NCBI GenBank assembly: GCA_033961575.1
Contig: CM066738.1
Span: 72,153,478 to 72,217,477, forward strand
Origin: Aselliscus stoliczkanus
Taxonomy: Eukaryota; Chordata; Mammalia; Chiroptera; Hipposideridae
Direction of reading: 5' to 3'
Length of the DNA stretch: 64,000 nucleotides
Positions 24,740 to 36,600 of this stretch are shown in pieces (position 1 is the first letter of the stretch; the number at the start of each line of letters is the position of its first letter). Both the position numbers and the translations under genes were made by a program. Below the pieces are notes generated by a model. The model did no database searches. It saw only the letters and a program-made list of their open reading frames with translations, and was not told the DNA's origin.

Positions 24740-25230
24740 AAATACAATGAAAGCTTCACAGATAATCTTAAAATTTGTAGTGGCTATATTAAAAAAGTAA
24801 AAAGATTAATTAACTTTAATAATATACTTTATTTAATTCAATATATCCAAAATACTAGCATGTCAACATGCAATCAATGTAAAAATAGTAATGAGCTATT
24901 TTATATTTTACCCATACCAAGTCTTCAAAATCCACTGAGTATTTTACACTTAGAGCACATCTCAATTCTGCACCTAAGTTTTTAACGAAGTGAAATAAGT
25001 CCTATCAAAACAATAAAGTTATGTTTAATGGAAAAATATCTTATACTAGTTCATTTTTACAATTTACACTTACATTAATTAAAATTGCATAAGACTAAAA
25101 ATTCATTTTCTTAGTCACACTAACCATATTTCAAGTACTCAAAAACCATAGGTGGCTAGCGGCTACTATTGGACATATGGATTTGCACGAATACTTCTGA
25201 AAACAAAAGAATAGAACTGCTCCCAGGTTG
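24740..25230. mobile_element. ancient DNA-transposon-like repeat
   Basis: Contains the block TTTCAAGTACTCAAAAACCA, then AGGTGGCTAGCGGCTACTAT and TGGACATATGG, a hallmark of an old mammalian interspersed repeat that I believe is of the hAT group. No intact terminal repeat was seen, so class and strand are uncertain. Confidence 0.4.
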
Positions 25231-25282
25231 TGGGGCAAAAGCAAAAAGTTGCTCAAGTATAGGAGTCTAAAGTCAATGATAG

Positions 25283-25396
25283 GGCCGGCCGAGTGGCGCA
25301 TTGGTTAAGAGCTGGTTTGGGACGCCAGCAGCCCCGGTTCGAATCCCACATATGAGGGCCAGTGACACTGCCCTCAAAAAAAAAAAAAATGAATAG
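25283..25396 (+). mobile_element. short tRNA-derived SINE
   Basis: A head-only SINE: GGCCGGCCGAGTGGCGCATT, a perfect B box GGTTCGAATCC at 25336-25346, then CAGTGACACTGCCCTC and the A tail. Flanked by a perfect 15-base target duplication TAAAGTCAATGATAG at 25268-25282 and 25397-25411. The clean B box and perfect flanks indicate a young insertion. Confidence 0.95.
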
Positions 25397-25539
25397 TAAA
25401 GTCAATGATAGACAAAACAGTCCATAACCTAATCATCAAGAAAATGCTAAATCTTCTGCATTATTATTTTAAAGAAGTAGAGGGAATAAAGTTTTTAAAA
25501 AATTAGATAGCAGATTTAAATTTTTAAAAATGATTTATA

Positions 25540-26166
25540 CTGGCCAGTTGAGTGGCTCAGTTGGTTAAGAATTAGCTTAAGAGCGGAAGCTCTGAGCAAC
25601 AGGGCTGCTGGTTCGGCTCCCACATGGGCCAGTGACACTGTGCCCAAGCTGAGCTGCTGCTGAGCTGCCAACAGGTGGCAGGATGGCTCAGCTGGTGAGA
25701 GCATGTGCTCCTAACAACAAGACTGCCTGTTGAATGGTGGGCTACACCCGCCTGCAACTAAGACTGAACTCGGCACCTGGAGCTGAGCTGCCACCCAGAT
25801 GGCTCACTGGATAGAGGATATGCTCTTAACACAAGGATGCTGGTTTGAATCCCACATGGGATGGTGGCTATGCCTACCCTAGGCTAAGATTGAACTCAGC
25901 ACCCTGAGCTGAGCTGCCACCTGGATGGCTCAGTGGATAGAGCATGTGCTCTTAACAACGAGGCTACTGGTTCGACTCCCACATGGGATGGTGGCTACAC
26001 CCACCGCAGCTAAGACTGAACACAGCACCTTGAGCTTACAGGCCACCAGCTGCTGATGGGCAGCCAGATTGAGACTGGCACCCTCCACAGCTAAGATTGA
26101 AGAACAACTTGGCTGGACCCCTTCCCCAATTCCCCAACACTGTTCCCCTCCCCTAATTAAAAAAAA
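25540..26166 (+). mobile_element. multi-headed composite SINE with four tRNA-like units
   Basis: One element contains four successive tRNA-like heads at about 25541, 25680, 25795 and 25920. Each has a variant of ATGGCTCAGTGGATAGAG followed by a CTCTTAACAACGAGG-type arm and, in units 1, 3 and 4, a B-box-like GGTTCGACTCCC or GGTTTGAATCCC. Units 2-4 are separated by similar spacers with TGGTGGCTACACCC and GCTAAGACTGAAC. It ends with the duplicated C-rich tail CCCCAATTCCCCAACACTGT used by the long SINEs. I read it as a multimer that expanded inside the SINE family. Confidence 0.85.
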
Positions 26167-26973
26167 TGATTTATAATAAAAAGGATATGTTTCTATATTT
26201 AAAAATTTTACTCCCAGGGAAAAAAAAATCCCTATTGATGATAGATAAAGAAGGTGTTACTTGAGTCACAAATAAGAACAGAGAGCAGCATCGAGGCACA
26301 AATAAGAACAGAGAGCAGCAATCAGAATTTTCAGGCTGAAACCCAAGATAAATTATTCTCTTCCCTTGGAGTTTATCTGAGAGTCATTATCCTGAATTCT
26401 ATGCTTCCTTTTTTTTTCTCCACACAGAGAAAAAAACACCCTGTACCAGGGACTGAGAGTGATATGTTCTGGTTCTATTTTCAACTATACAGATGACATT
26501 CTGACTATTTACACAACAAAACAATAACTGGTTTTTTAATTAAAAGCCTATCTCTGTTCTTTTTTCTATGTGATTATTCCCTGCCCCACAGTGTTATAGA
26601 CAGTCCCAAACTGAACCAAATTAATTTATGAAGTGTGATTCAGAATCACTGTACTAGAATCCTTATTCTGAAAGAAGTTGTACAACTTAAGATCACTATC
26701 CCCCAAATCTGTAACATGTTTTTGATGGCAGACACTATATGTAAAGCTCATCTTGACAGAGCCTGTCAAACTCCCGTGACCTGCCCACATGCTCTCAGTC
26801 CACCTGTGGCATTACTGGGTCCACTGCCTTCCTGTTCCTGCTCCATGGATTATTAGGTTAAACACAGGACACTGTCTGCTCATGAGACTCTTTGAAAAAA
26901 TAAAAGAGTAGAAAAAGATCATTAAACAAAATTAAGCTTTGGCTGGAATTAGCTACCAGGTGTTTCATGCTTT
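26167..26973. other. intron, one 30-base tandem duplication
   Basis: The 24-base block starting CACAAATAAGAACAGAGAGC is at 26267-26290 and again at 26297-26320, a period of 30. No other structure recognised. Confidence 0.5.
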
Positions 26974-26988
26974 TCAGGTTTGCTTTTT

Positions 26989-27420
26989 TATAAATTTTTT
27001 TAATTTGGGGAATTGGGGGAGGGAGCAGTGTTGGGGAACAGGGGAAGAGGAATAGACAAGTTGCTGTCCTTTTGTTCTTCAGTTTAGTTTTGGTCCATGT
27101 TGGTATTGTGATCATTGCACTCTTCCTGGCTGAGGCAGATCGGTTGCCAGCCTCTGGACGGCCGCTCATAGCAACTCTTGGCAGCTCTTGGTGGCTGCCG
27201 GCCACTCACTGTAGCCTATGGCAGCCCACTGCAGCCTCAATGCAGCCTAAGCCATCGCTGGTGACTCGGCAGCCCAGCTCCAGGTAGAGCTGTTGTTCAC
27301 CATCTTAGCTGTAGAGGGCACAGCGTCACTGGCCCTCATATGTGGGATCTAAACCGCAGCCCTGTTGCTCAGAGCTGGTGTCCCAAGCCAACTCTTAACC
27401 AACATGCCATCGGCTGGCCC
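26989..27420 (-). mobile_element. long tRNA-derived SINE (double-tail form)
   Basis: Antisense copy: T run, C-rich end block twice (as GGGGAATTGGGGGAGGGAGC and a second, diverged copy), body, and tRNA-like head at 27420. Flanked by a perfect 15-base duplication TCAGGTTTGCTTTTT at 26974-26988 and 27421-27435. Confidence 0.93.
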
Positions 27421-27756
27421 TCAGGTTTGCTTTTTAATATCCATGAGGCCACTGAGCTCTTCTGGGTCTTGCATATGGGCATGAGTGCACTCTGCTCATT
27501 ATACTTGGGTAGGGGGTCTTTTTCAGAGGATATAAAGGAACCATGGGATGAGAACCTGGGCCACAGCGTACGCTCTTGCTACAGCTTGTCTGCACTACCT
27601 GGGGCAACCTCCAAGGCTAGCCTCAGGGCTGTACAAGTCACCTTATTTGGCAGCTCACTCTATACTAAGAAAAATTATGTGTGGGACAATTATCATACAA
27701 TGTCTCAGAAGCAAGGTTTCACTTCCTTACCTGTTTATCAGTTTTAAAGAATTTTA

Positions 27757-27945
27757 GGGGTGACAGGTTAGCTCAGTTGGTTAGAGTGTGGTGCTGATAA
27801 CACCAAGGTTGCCAGTTTGATCCCCACATGTGTCACTGTGAGCTGTGCCCTCCTTGAAAGAGTCAACTATTCCACTGAACAATAGCATGAAAGCCAATAT
27901 GTAACCAATGACCATGGCTGTTTCCCAAAAAATTTAAAAAAAAAA
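27757..27945 (+). mobile_element. tRNA-derived SINE, other subfamily
   Basis: Head TTAGCTCAGTTGGTTAGAGT then GTGCTGATAACACCAAGG and B-box-like AGTTTGATCCCC. The body differs from the long SINEs and includes AACCAATGACCATGGCTGTT before an A/T-rich tail. No clear target duplication. Confidence 0.8.
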
Positions 27946-28517
27946 TTTTTTTTTAAATTCTGTTATTTTTATAAAATACAAATATATTAAGATAAAAACA
28001 TTCAGAATCATTGGTGATACATTTGCCCGCTGACTTAGCTTCTCAATTTATAAGAGCTCTTTGTATATTATAAATACTTTATTCACCACTACATTGCAGA
28101 TACCTTTTTCCAAGTCTAACATCGGTCTTCTAATTCTGTTTGTAGTTTAATTTGCCAAACAAATCTATCTTCCTGTTAAAACTATACATATTATGATCAA
28201 AATCTACATGTGAAACTTTAAAGAACAGTTATCTTTCAGTTATTTCCCTATGGACAAAATAAAAACACTTTGTCATTCTACTAACAGTCACTCCAGAAAT
28301 AAAGGTAAATCTCTTAAGTCATAAAGTTTTATAATCTCATTTAAAATTTTTAAAAAATTCAAGTTCTACATCAAAATCAGGACAACATACAACAAAAATA
28401 ATCTGCTCAGGAATTTACCACATTGAAGTAAACATTATCAAATGGGAAAAAAGAATAGGGTTCGTTTTTCAAATTATAAAACAATAGATTATATAACAAG
28501 TGAAACAATCAACAGAT
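27946..28517. other. intron, nothing recognised
   Basis: AT-rich sequence between a SINE and the short L1 insertion. No exon or named repeat seen. Confidence 0.4.
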
Positions 28518-28534
28518 AAGAACAAGCTCTTCAT

Positions 28535-28696
28535 GAGGGTAAAGGAAGTCAAATATATGGTGATGGAAGGAGAACTGACTCTGGTGCTGAACACACAATA
28601 TGAAATATAGACGATGTATTACAGAATTGTACACTTGAAACCTATGTAACTTTACTAACCATTGTCACCCCAGTAGATTAAAAAGAAAAAAAAAAG
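28535..28696 (+). mobile_element. very short 5'-truncated LINE-1 insertion
   Basis: Only the last part of an L1 3' UTR: GAACACACAATATGAAATAT, TACAGAATTGTACACTTGAA, then TTGTCACCCCAGTAGATTAA and an A-rich tail. Flanked by a perfect 17-base duplication AAGAACAAGCTCTTCAT at 28518-28534 and 28697-28713. A textbook target-primed insertion. Confidence 0.92.
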
Positions 28697-28984
28697 AAGA
28701 ACAAGCTCTTCATTTATTCCCATCTCCAATATCAATATAACAGCCTGGAGTGCTCCCTTCCATACTTTTCTCCCCGCACAAGCAAATACAAGTATGTATT
28801 TTTTTAATTGAAATATTGCCCTACAGTTGACATTGTTCTATCACTAAATAATAATATACCAAAGACATCCTTTCAAGTTGATAGACATAAGTGTATCTAT
28901 CTTTTCAATACCTTTATGCACAGGTACCTATGCACATAAGTGGAACTTTATATAAGTAGCACATTGTGCATGCTGGTTTTATTT

Positions 28985-29444
28985 ATTTATTATTATTTTT
29001 TAGATTTTTATTGAGGAATTGGGGGAGGAGAACAGCTTTGGGGAATTGGGGAAGGGGAACAGACAAGTTGCTGTCCTTTTGTTCTTCAGTCTAGTTGTGG
29101 AGGACATTGCTTCCTTGGCTCATGTTGGTATTGTGTGATCACCGCACTCTTCCTGGCTGAGAAGGATAGGTCGCGGGCCAATGCATGGCTGCTCATGGCT
29201 GCTCATGCTGACTGCCGGTCACTCATCACTCACGGTAGCTTAGAGCAGCCCATTGCAGCAGGGCTGCAGCCTACGCCATTGCCAGTGACTCACGGCAGCT
29301 CAGCTTCAGGTCGATCTGTTTTTTACCATCTTAGCTGTAGAGGGCACAGCATCAGTGGCCCCCATGTGGGATCCGAACTGGGGCCCTGCTGCTCAGAGCT
29401 GGTGCTCCCAAGCCAACACTTAACAGCACACCGCTGTGTCGGCC
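28985..29444 (-). mobile_element. long tRNA-derived SINE (double-tail form)
   Basis: Antisense copy with T-rich tail, two C-rich end blocks, body and head ending at 29444. Flanked by a perfect 16-base duplication CATGCTGGTTTTATTT at 28969-28984 and 29445-29460. It appears to have inserted into old antisense L1 sequence. Confidence 0.93.
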
Positions 29445-29689
29445 CATGCTGGTTTTATTTTTGATGCAGTCTCTCCCCCTTTTGTTCTTTCTGCTTTCCA
29501 ACCCACTTGCCCATTTCTGCCACTGTATTATACTGTAACCCATGTTAAAAACCTGATATGTGTTTTTCTATACTGTTCTACATTTCCTCAAGTCACAAAT
29601 AGAACATGCCTGTGTACACATACAAAGGAGCTTTCTGACTTGAAGATTCCAAAATAGAATACCAGTTATATACACTTCTCTATGGTTTG

Positions 29690-30260
29690 CTTTTGCCAGT
29701 CAATACTTCATGGAAATTTGTTCAAGTTAAATGGTAAACTAATTCTTTCAATGAATGAATATTGTATGACAAGAATACTGTATATGCGAACACATTTTGA
29801 CATTCTCCATAAAAGGTACTCAGTGTTTTCCTTCTTCTGTCAAAACAATGCAGCAAAAACATCTTAATATATTATACTTCTATTTAAACCTAATGCTTTC
29901 ATTTCTGTGGGACAGAGTACCAGGGGAACGATTGTTGGATCAAAAGGAATCTCTGTTTTACATTTCCATGGATGTTGCTAGATAGCATTCTCAAAAGGCT
30001 TATTTAACAGTTTCAATAAATTTCATCAATAATTTATGAGAGAACTTTTTCCCATATCCCCACCAGCAGCAATTGGTGTGATGAGGTATTCTTACCCAGT
30101 GTTGTCAGTCTGACTACTAGAAAGTGATAACACGATGCTATTTTATTTCGCTTTTCCTTGATTGTTAGTGAATTATAATAGAACACCTTTTCCTATGTTT
30201 AATGACCACTTGGGTTTACACATCTGTAAACTGTCTGCTTATATAATTTATAACCACTAG
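29690..30260 (-). mobile_element. old LINE-1 fragment
   Basis: Antisense remnant of an ancient L1 3' region. Plus-strand blocks include CGATTGTTGGATCAAAAGGA, TTACATTTCCATGGATGTTG and TTTTCCTTGATTGTTAGTGA. Weaker L1-like sequence extends left across the SINE towards 28740. Confidence 0.6.
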
Positions 30261-30914
30261 ATTTTTTTCTGTCAATTTGTATGGATTCGTTGCGAATGAT
30301 ATCAATCTTTTACTTGTCTTTTATCAATCTTTTATTTGTCTTTTAGCAGTCTAATTCTTTAGGTGACCAAACATGTATGTCTATCTCAAGACCCTATCTC
30401 TACATAAAAATAGCTAGAAATCTTTAAGGTGCTTGTCCTTGCTTGTTTGCTGGGGACCACCTGTGACTACAGCACAAGATTCTTATGCCCTCTTGCCTGT
30501 ATGCCTTTAACAATGGGCCTGTGAAGTGGTAGACCAGTTCTCTTTCTCACAAAACAGAGAAGCTCTCTCTCCAACATTTCTGTTACCCACGCTTCCAAGA
30601 GTCTAAATAGTCTACATTTTTACTTAGCGTCATTCCAGCTTCTAGTTCCTTTAAAAAGACCCTTGATCTGTAGGTTTCAGGGAGAATGGGAAGAGTTCAG
30701 TATTTTTTTTAAAGTAACGTTTTCACAAATGCTGTGACATCACATTATCACTGAGCTAACTTTAAAGGAGTTCTACCAAGATGAAGAAGATGAAGTGTTT
30801 GAATACTAACAGCTAATATTTAGTGTTTACTCCATTTTAGACTCTGTGCATCATCTCATTTAATTCTCAAATAATCCTATAAATTAAGCACTCAAATAAC
30901 TTGTCGATGGTCAC

Positions 30915-31377
30915 GATTTTTTTTTTTTCTTAAAGATTTGATTGGGGAATTGGGGGAGGGGAACAGTGTTGGGGAATTGGGGGAGGGGAACAGACACGTT
31001 GCTGTCCTTTTGCTCTTCAGTCTAGTTGTGGAGGACATCGCTTCACTGGCCCATGTTGGTATTATCATTGTGCTCTTCCCAGATGAGGCAGTTGGTTGCC
31101 TGCCCTTTGACGGCCACTCACAGAGGCTCATGGCTGTTCACAGTGGCTCACAGGAGCTCACGAAAGTGCACGCCAGCTGCCAGCCAGCCCCACTGCAGCC
31201 TACATTGTCCCCATTGGGGACTCACGGCAGCCCAGCTCCAGGTCGAGCTGTTGTTCACCATCTTAGCTGTAGAGGGCACAGCATCACTGGCCCTAATGTG
31301 GGATCCCAACCTGGGCCCTGCTGCTCAGAGCTGGTGTCCCAAGCCAACTCCTAACCAACATGTCACTCAGCCAGCCT
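30915..31377 (-). mobile_element. long tRNA-derived SINE (double-tail form)
   Basis: Antisense copy. Two almost identical C-rich end blocks lie at about 30942-30990. The body contains CGAAAGTGCACGCCAGCTGC, shared with the copies at 32957 and 48908. Flanked by TCGATGGTCAC at 30904-30914 and 31378-31388. It interrupts a short MIR remnant. Confidence 0.93.
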
Positions 31378-31419
31378 TCGATGGTCACAAATTTAATGAG
31401 TGATAAAACAGGAATCCTT

Positions 31420-31600
31420 TAAATCCAGATCCAGAGCTCCCAGATTTCTGAGCTCTGACTGCCACTTTGCATAAACTTGAACAAGTAAGTAACTACTTAA
31501 CTATGCCAAGCCTCAGTGCTTCTACTTAGAGAATGACAATACCATTTCACATGGTCATGGTGAGCTTCTAGTGAGACAATGAATCTAGAATAAAGCTTGC
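31420..31600 (+). mobile_element. MIR SINE remnant
   Basis: Eroded core AACTTGAACAAGTAAGTAAC then CTATGCCAAGCCTCAGTGCT, followed by GACAATACCATTTCA. Weak but in the expected order. Confidence 0.5.
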
Positions 31601-32944
31601 TAAACTTTTAGACCTATTCACTGGTGGTTTTGTAAACTCAATTTAATGGTTCATATAACCAGCATTTTAAAAAATGAAATAGAATACATGTAACAAGGAT
31701 AGGTATTATAAATGAAAATTCTATTCCCAATTATACACATACCCCTACGGTGTGTATACTACATGGTCAAATATAAAAAATATACAGTTTTTTACTATGT
31801 GACTTTGTCAGTGATGTAGAACATTTGGCTCAGTGCCTGGCTAGAAACTCTCAAAATAAAGTGGATATTGACAAATTAATTATTGCAGGGAAAACCATCT
31901 CATTTTTCTGAGATATTAAAGATTTCAAATTACTGCTACTTTCTGGAGGAATAATTTACTAATTAGTTTGAAAAGATGATCCAGAAATATGGCTGTTTAT
32001 TAAACAATATTCATAACTATATGCAGGTTCACATACAGAAATATGTAAGAATTACTTCTATTACCCTAAAGACAAGCAGACTATGAAATGTTTCGACACT
32101 TGTGATATTTCTCCCTGGTAGGTATTACACAGCATGATAGACAGTTTAGCCAGTGGTCTCACTTGCAATCAGATTCCAGTAAGGCTGGAGGTTAGTTTTG
32201 GACCTTTAGACCCTAGCCCCAGAACCTCTGGTTAGGAGGCAGGGGAAATCTAAACAAAGGCTCTTTAAACAGATTGTGGTTAAGGCACAACGAAGCAACT
32301 TGGAAAGAGCTCCGACTTGGTAAACTTCCTTTCTTTCTTGTCATTTAATAGTTCTTAGCATTCTTTGTTTTAATGTCATATGACCTGGGTGGAAGTGCTA
32401 GAACAATTCTTTCCAAATAACATTTTTCTTTTAATTGAAGTGATGAAAGAGAATATACTAATAAATCCCAAATTTAATTTTATCGTGCTTCAAACATTCC
32501 TTTGACATTAAATAGTATTAAAACTAACTTGATGGCACTTCCTTTCACCAAATCCATCCTTAGGGAGAGGCTTTAAGCCTGTCTCCTCCATTCAGGCACC
32601 TACTAGGGAAATGATCTTGAACTCAAAGATTTTAAAAGCAATTCCAATGCTCAGATTTAAAACACTGCGGTTGGCCAGCAATTTCACAATTCTTTATTTT
32701 CCCTATCTTCCTCCTCTCTGTTATCTATATACACAACTGTCCCTTCCTAGACTGTAACTCCTCCAAGGTTCTCCTGTGCATCTCCTACACTGCAGAACTT
32801 TTTCCATGTAGCAGGTACTCCATGTTTTAAAACAAATGGTTTCACTTAAAGTCTCTTTAAGTTAAAATGGGCCAAAGAAAAGAAAAAAATTAGAGATATG
32901 GATAAGTAGTGAGGTATGAAGAAGATAATCAAATTTTCTGTCTC
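31601..32944. other. intron, mostly unrecognised
   Basis: A possible L2 3' end (TGTAACTCCTCCAAGGTTCT, then TGTAGCAGGTACTCCATG) is seen at 32680-32830. Nothing else recognised. Confidence 0.4.
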
Positions 32945-32956
32945 TAAGTCATTCTT

Positions 32957-33395
32957 TTTTTTTTTTATTAAAGGTGTTTATTGGGGAATTGGGGGAAGGG
33001 AACAGCGTTGGGGAATTGGGCAAGGGGAACAGACAAGTTGCTGTCCTTTTGTTCTTCAGTCTAGTTATGGAGGACATTGCTTCACTGGCCCATGTTTGTA
33101 TTATCATTGAGCTCTTCCTGGATGAGGCAGTTGCTCATGACCACTCATGGTGGCTCAAGGCAGCTCATGGCAGCTCACGAAAGTGCACACCAGCTGCGGG
33201 CCAGCCCCACTGCAGCCTACATTGTCACCGGCGACTCACAGCAGCCCAGCTCCAGATTGAGCTGTTGTTCATCATCTTAGCTGTAGAGGGCACAACGTCA
33301 CTGGCCCTCATATGTGGGATCCAAACTGGGGCCCCACTGCTCATAGCTGGTGTTCCAAGCCAACTCCTAACCAACGCGCCACTTGGCTGGCCCTT
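32957..33395 (-). mobile_element. long tRNA-derived SINE (double-tail form)
   Basis: Antisense copy: T run, two C-rich end blocks, body with CGAAAGTGCACACCAGCTGC, and head ending at 33395. Flanked by a perfect 12-base duplication TAAGTCATTCTT at 32945-32956 and 33396-33407. A false open frame of 189 codons reads through it. Confidence 0.93.
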
Positions 33396-33407
33396 TAAGT
33401 CATTCTT

Positions 33408-34474
33408 AAAAAAACAGTTTCAAAACCAAATTCCTTTCCAGAGATTTTTGCTTGCACATCATAATTTAACATTTGTTCATGTTACTAAATATTCTGAAGG
33501 AATCATAATTTTAAATAGCAAGAGAGTCATTTTGATATTTTGAAAATTAAAAAAAAAACCACACCTAACTTTTATCTCTGATTCAAGGTTAAAAGAATGA
33601 ACTAAAAATCTAAGAAAAGAATTTCATAGAGAAGCGAACTTCAAGTACATCTGGAACTGTAATACTGAAAATCTGTATGTGTATATGTGTATATACACAT
33701 ATTTCCCCTCTCCCTCAAATTCTTTCTCCCACAATTCCCAATTTAAATGTAATCCTAATGAAGACAGATTGCATTTGAATCTATCCAAATTGAAATAGCC
33801 TTACAAATTAGGAAGCCATAAGAAATAACTATAAAATAAAACCATATTAAAAAATTTAAGATTAGATTTTAAAATGGTGTTGCAAAATAAATTATAGTAA
33901 AAAAAGTCTTATTTCATTTTTACAAATTATGTATAATCTTACTTGAAGCAATCTTTATATAGTTCATCTGAAATATAGTTTACAAGTCTACTATTTAAAA
34001 AGGTTGAAAAGTAAGCTATGTGTGGAGAAGCCTAGTAATCTCACCACTGACAGGTAAATATATTCTTACTTACAAATCATGTGAAAAGTATCAAGTTCCA
34101 TTTTTAGAAATTAACCACTCCTCTCAATCCCTTCTTCTTCCTGGTTAGTACACAGAACCACAAAGAATGTAACACTATTTGCTCTCCACTCATTTATTGA
34201 AAACATGCAAGGCTGTGATTGTTGCAAATTTACTTAAATTTATATTACCATTAGATTCTAAGCTCTGTTGAACCTTCAGTCAGAACACAGTGCATACTCA
34301 GTAAATGTTGCTCAGATAAACTTTATGCCAGTTGGTTTTCTATTAATTAGGGATCTAGCTTGAGTAAACTGTCCCATACTGCATTTATAGTACAAAATAA
34401 CTTTACAACAGTAACAATAAAAATAGGCTATATGTTTACTGTGAGAAATTAAATTTTATGTCATTCTCATCAAA
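33408..34474. other. intron, mostly unrecognised
   Basis: AT-rich. A short palindromic TGTATATGTGTATATACACA is at about 33680. A possible L2 3' end (GATTCTAAGCTCTGTTGAAC, then CTCAGTAAATGTTGCTCAG) is at 34250-34320. Confidence 0.4.
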
Positions 34475-34483
34475 AGATATTGA

Positions 34484-34939
34484 TGGGGGCCAGCCGAGTG
34501 GCTCAGTTGGTTAAGAGTTGGCTTGGGAGCATGAGCTCTGAGCAGCAGGGCCGCCAATTCAGTTCCCACATGGGCCAGTGACACTGTGCTCTGGAAAGCT
34601 AAGATGGTGAACAACAGCTCCACCTGGAGCTGGGCTGCCGCAAGTCACTGGTGACGGTGTAGCCTACAGTGGGACTGCATTAGGCTGCCGTGAGCTACCG
34701 TGAGTGGCCAGAAGCCAGCATGAGCGGCCGGCAGCTGGCGTGAGCTGCCGTGAACCACCATGAGCGGCTGTCCAAAGGCTGGTGACCGATCTGCCTCACC
34801 CAGGAAGAGCATAATGATGATACCAACATGGGCCAATGAAGCAACGTCCTCCATAACTAGATTGAAGAACAAAAGGACAGCAACTTGTCTGTTCCCCTCC
34901 CCCAATTCCCCAATAAAATCTTTAAAAAAAAAAAGAGAG
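34484..34939 (+). mobile_element. long tRNA-derived SINE (single-tail form)
   Basis: Sense copy with head GCCGAGTGGCTCAGTTGG, body with repeated TGAGCGGC and TGCCGTGAGC stutters, one C-rich end block, AATAAAATCTTT and A tail. Flanked by AGATATTGA at 34475-34483 and AGATACTGA at 34940-34948. Confidence 0.9.
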
Positions 34940-35004
34940 AGATACTGAGGAAGTTACCTTAAAGAACACATATCACCAGTGATACCAGAAAGATCAAAGG
35001 GTAG

Positions 35005-36115
35005 TGGTTAAAATTTGGGGTAGGCAAAGACTTCTTAGAGACGACACACAAAAAGAAGCCCTACCATAAAGGAGAACTGTTATGAAGTGGACTTTGACAA
35101 AACTTACAACTTCTGTTCTAAATAAAGAAATAAATAAAATTAGATCTATACTATACTACATAACAGAACCACAAACTAAAAACTTCTGTTCAAAGATATT
35201 AAAGACATTTGTTCATTATAAGGAAATGGAAAGGCAAGCTACAGACTAAGAGCAAATATACATGATACATATATTTGATAAGGGACTATATCCAGAATAT
35301 ATAAAAAAGCCCTACACATCAATAATACGAAGACATACAACCCAATTTCAGATGTGCAAAACTCTCACATACTTCACAAACAAAGGTATAAAAACAGCTA
35401 AGTAAACACATGAACAAGTGCTCAAAGTCATTTAGGAAATGTAAATTAAAACCACAATGCAATACCATGTCATACCCTTGAAACACCAAATGCTGGTGAG
35501 GATATGGAACAACTGAAATTCTCATATATTGCTGAGAAATGGTACAATGACTTTGGAAAACAGTATAGGAACATCTTATAAAGATAAACATACACTCTCT
35601 CTAGGACCCAAATATTCTATTTCTACATAATAAAGAGAATAAACCAATGTCCAAAAAATGTGTATAAGAACACTTAGAACCGCTTTACTCATCATAACTT
35701 CCAATGGGAAATCAACCCAAATGTCCATCAACAGGGGTATAGAGAAACAAACTGTCCCATATTCAAACAATGACATACCACCCAACAATTAAAAAAAAAG
35801 AAACCAATGAACATTGATAGAGTGAGTCAAGCCAGACTCAAAAACAGTACATACTGTATGATTCCACCTATAATACAGTTTAAAAATAGACAAGACTAAT
35901 CTACAGTGACAGAAATCAGAACAGTGGCTTTCTTGGGAAGATGGGGGATTGACTGGAAGGCAGTTAGAGGAAACTTTCTGGAATGATGGAATGGTTCTCC
36001 ATCTTGAGTGAGGTGGTAGTTACATGGGTATACGCATCTACCAAGACTCACCAACTTACATATTTAAGATCTATTAATTTCACTAGATATAAATTTTACT
36101 TAAACAAAGAAATTA
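35005..36115 (+). mobile_element. old LINE-1 ORF2 3' part and 3' UTR
   Basis: Sense L1 of an ancient subfamily: GGACTATATCCAGAATATAT, CACATGAACAAGTGCTCAAA, CAACCCAAATGTCCATCAAC and AGTACATACTGTATGATTCC occur in the expected order. Many stops, no useful open frame. Confidence 0.85.
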
Positions 36116-36134
36116 TAATTTGTTGATATAGTTC

Positions 36135-36600
36135 AGCATTTCTCAAGTTTTTTTGGTGTTAAGATCAATTTAATTCTTAAAAATTATTTAGGACCTCAAA
36201 GAATTACTTTTACTGTGGGTTATACCTATTACTGCTTACTGTATTAGAAAAAATTGAAAAAAATAATCTTTACCTATTAGTAACAGTAAAACCAATGTTA
36301 AAAATAACATTTTTATGAAAAATAAGTATATTTTCCAATACAAAAATAACTTAGCAAAAAGAGCAGCATCATTAAACATTTTTGCAGTCCCATTAATGTC
36401 TGAATTATAGAAGATAGCTGGCTTCTCATAACTGCTTTTGCATTGACTCTGTGATATCACACATCATGTAGTCTCTAGAAAACTTCACCATATGCTTATT
36501 AGGCAATGATAATGAAAAAGGTGAATGTCTTAGTAATATTATGAAAATTGTTTTAACCTTGTGGTTCTCCCTGAAAGGGTCCTGGGTACTCCACTACCAC
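36135..36600. mobile_element. ancient DNA-transposon-like repeat
   Basis: Blocks CTTAAAAATTATTTAGGACC, ATAACATTTTTATGAAAAAT and AAGATAGCTGGCTTCTCATA match the pattern of a common ancient mammalian repeat, probably a hAT-type fossil. I cannot give its family name with confidence, and terminal repeats are eroded. Confidence 0.45.

Noticed and set aside
25283..25392. tRNA gene, because of the A and B boxes
   Set aside because: No cloverleaf with a proper anticodon arm and acceptor pairing; followed by an A tail and flanked by a target duplication, so it is a SINE.
32974..33543. Open frame of 189 codons on the plus strand, the longest in the window
   Set aside because: It reads through an antisense long SINE, and the same peptide pieces recur at every other long SINE copy.
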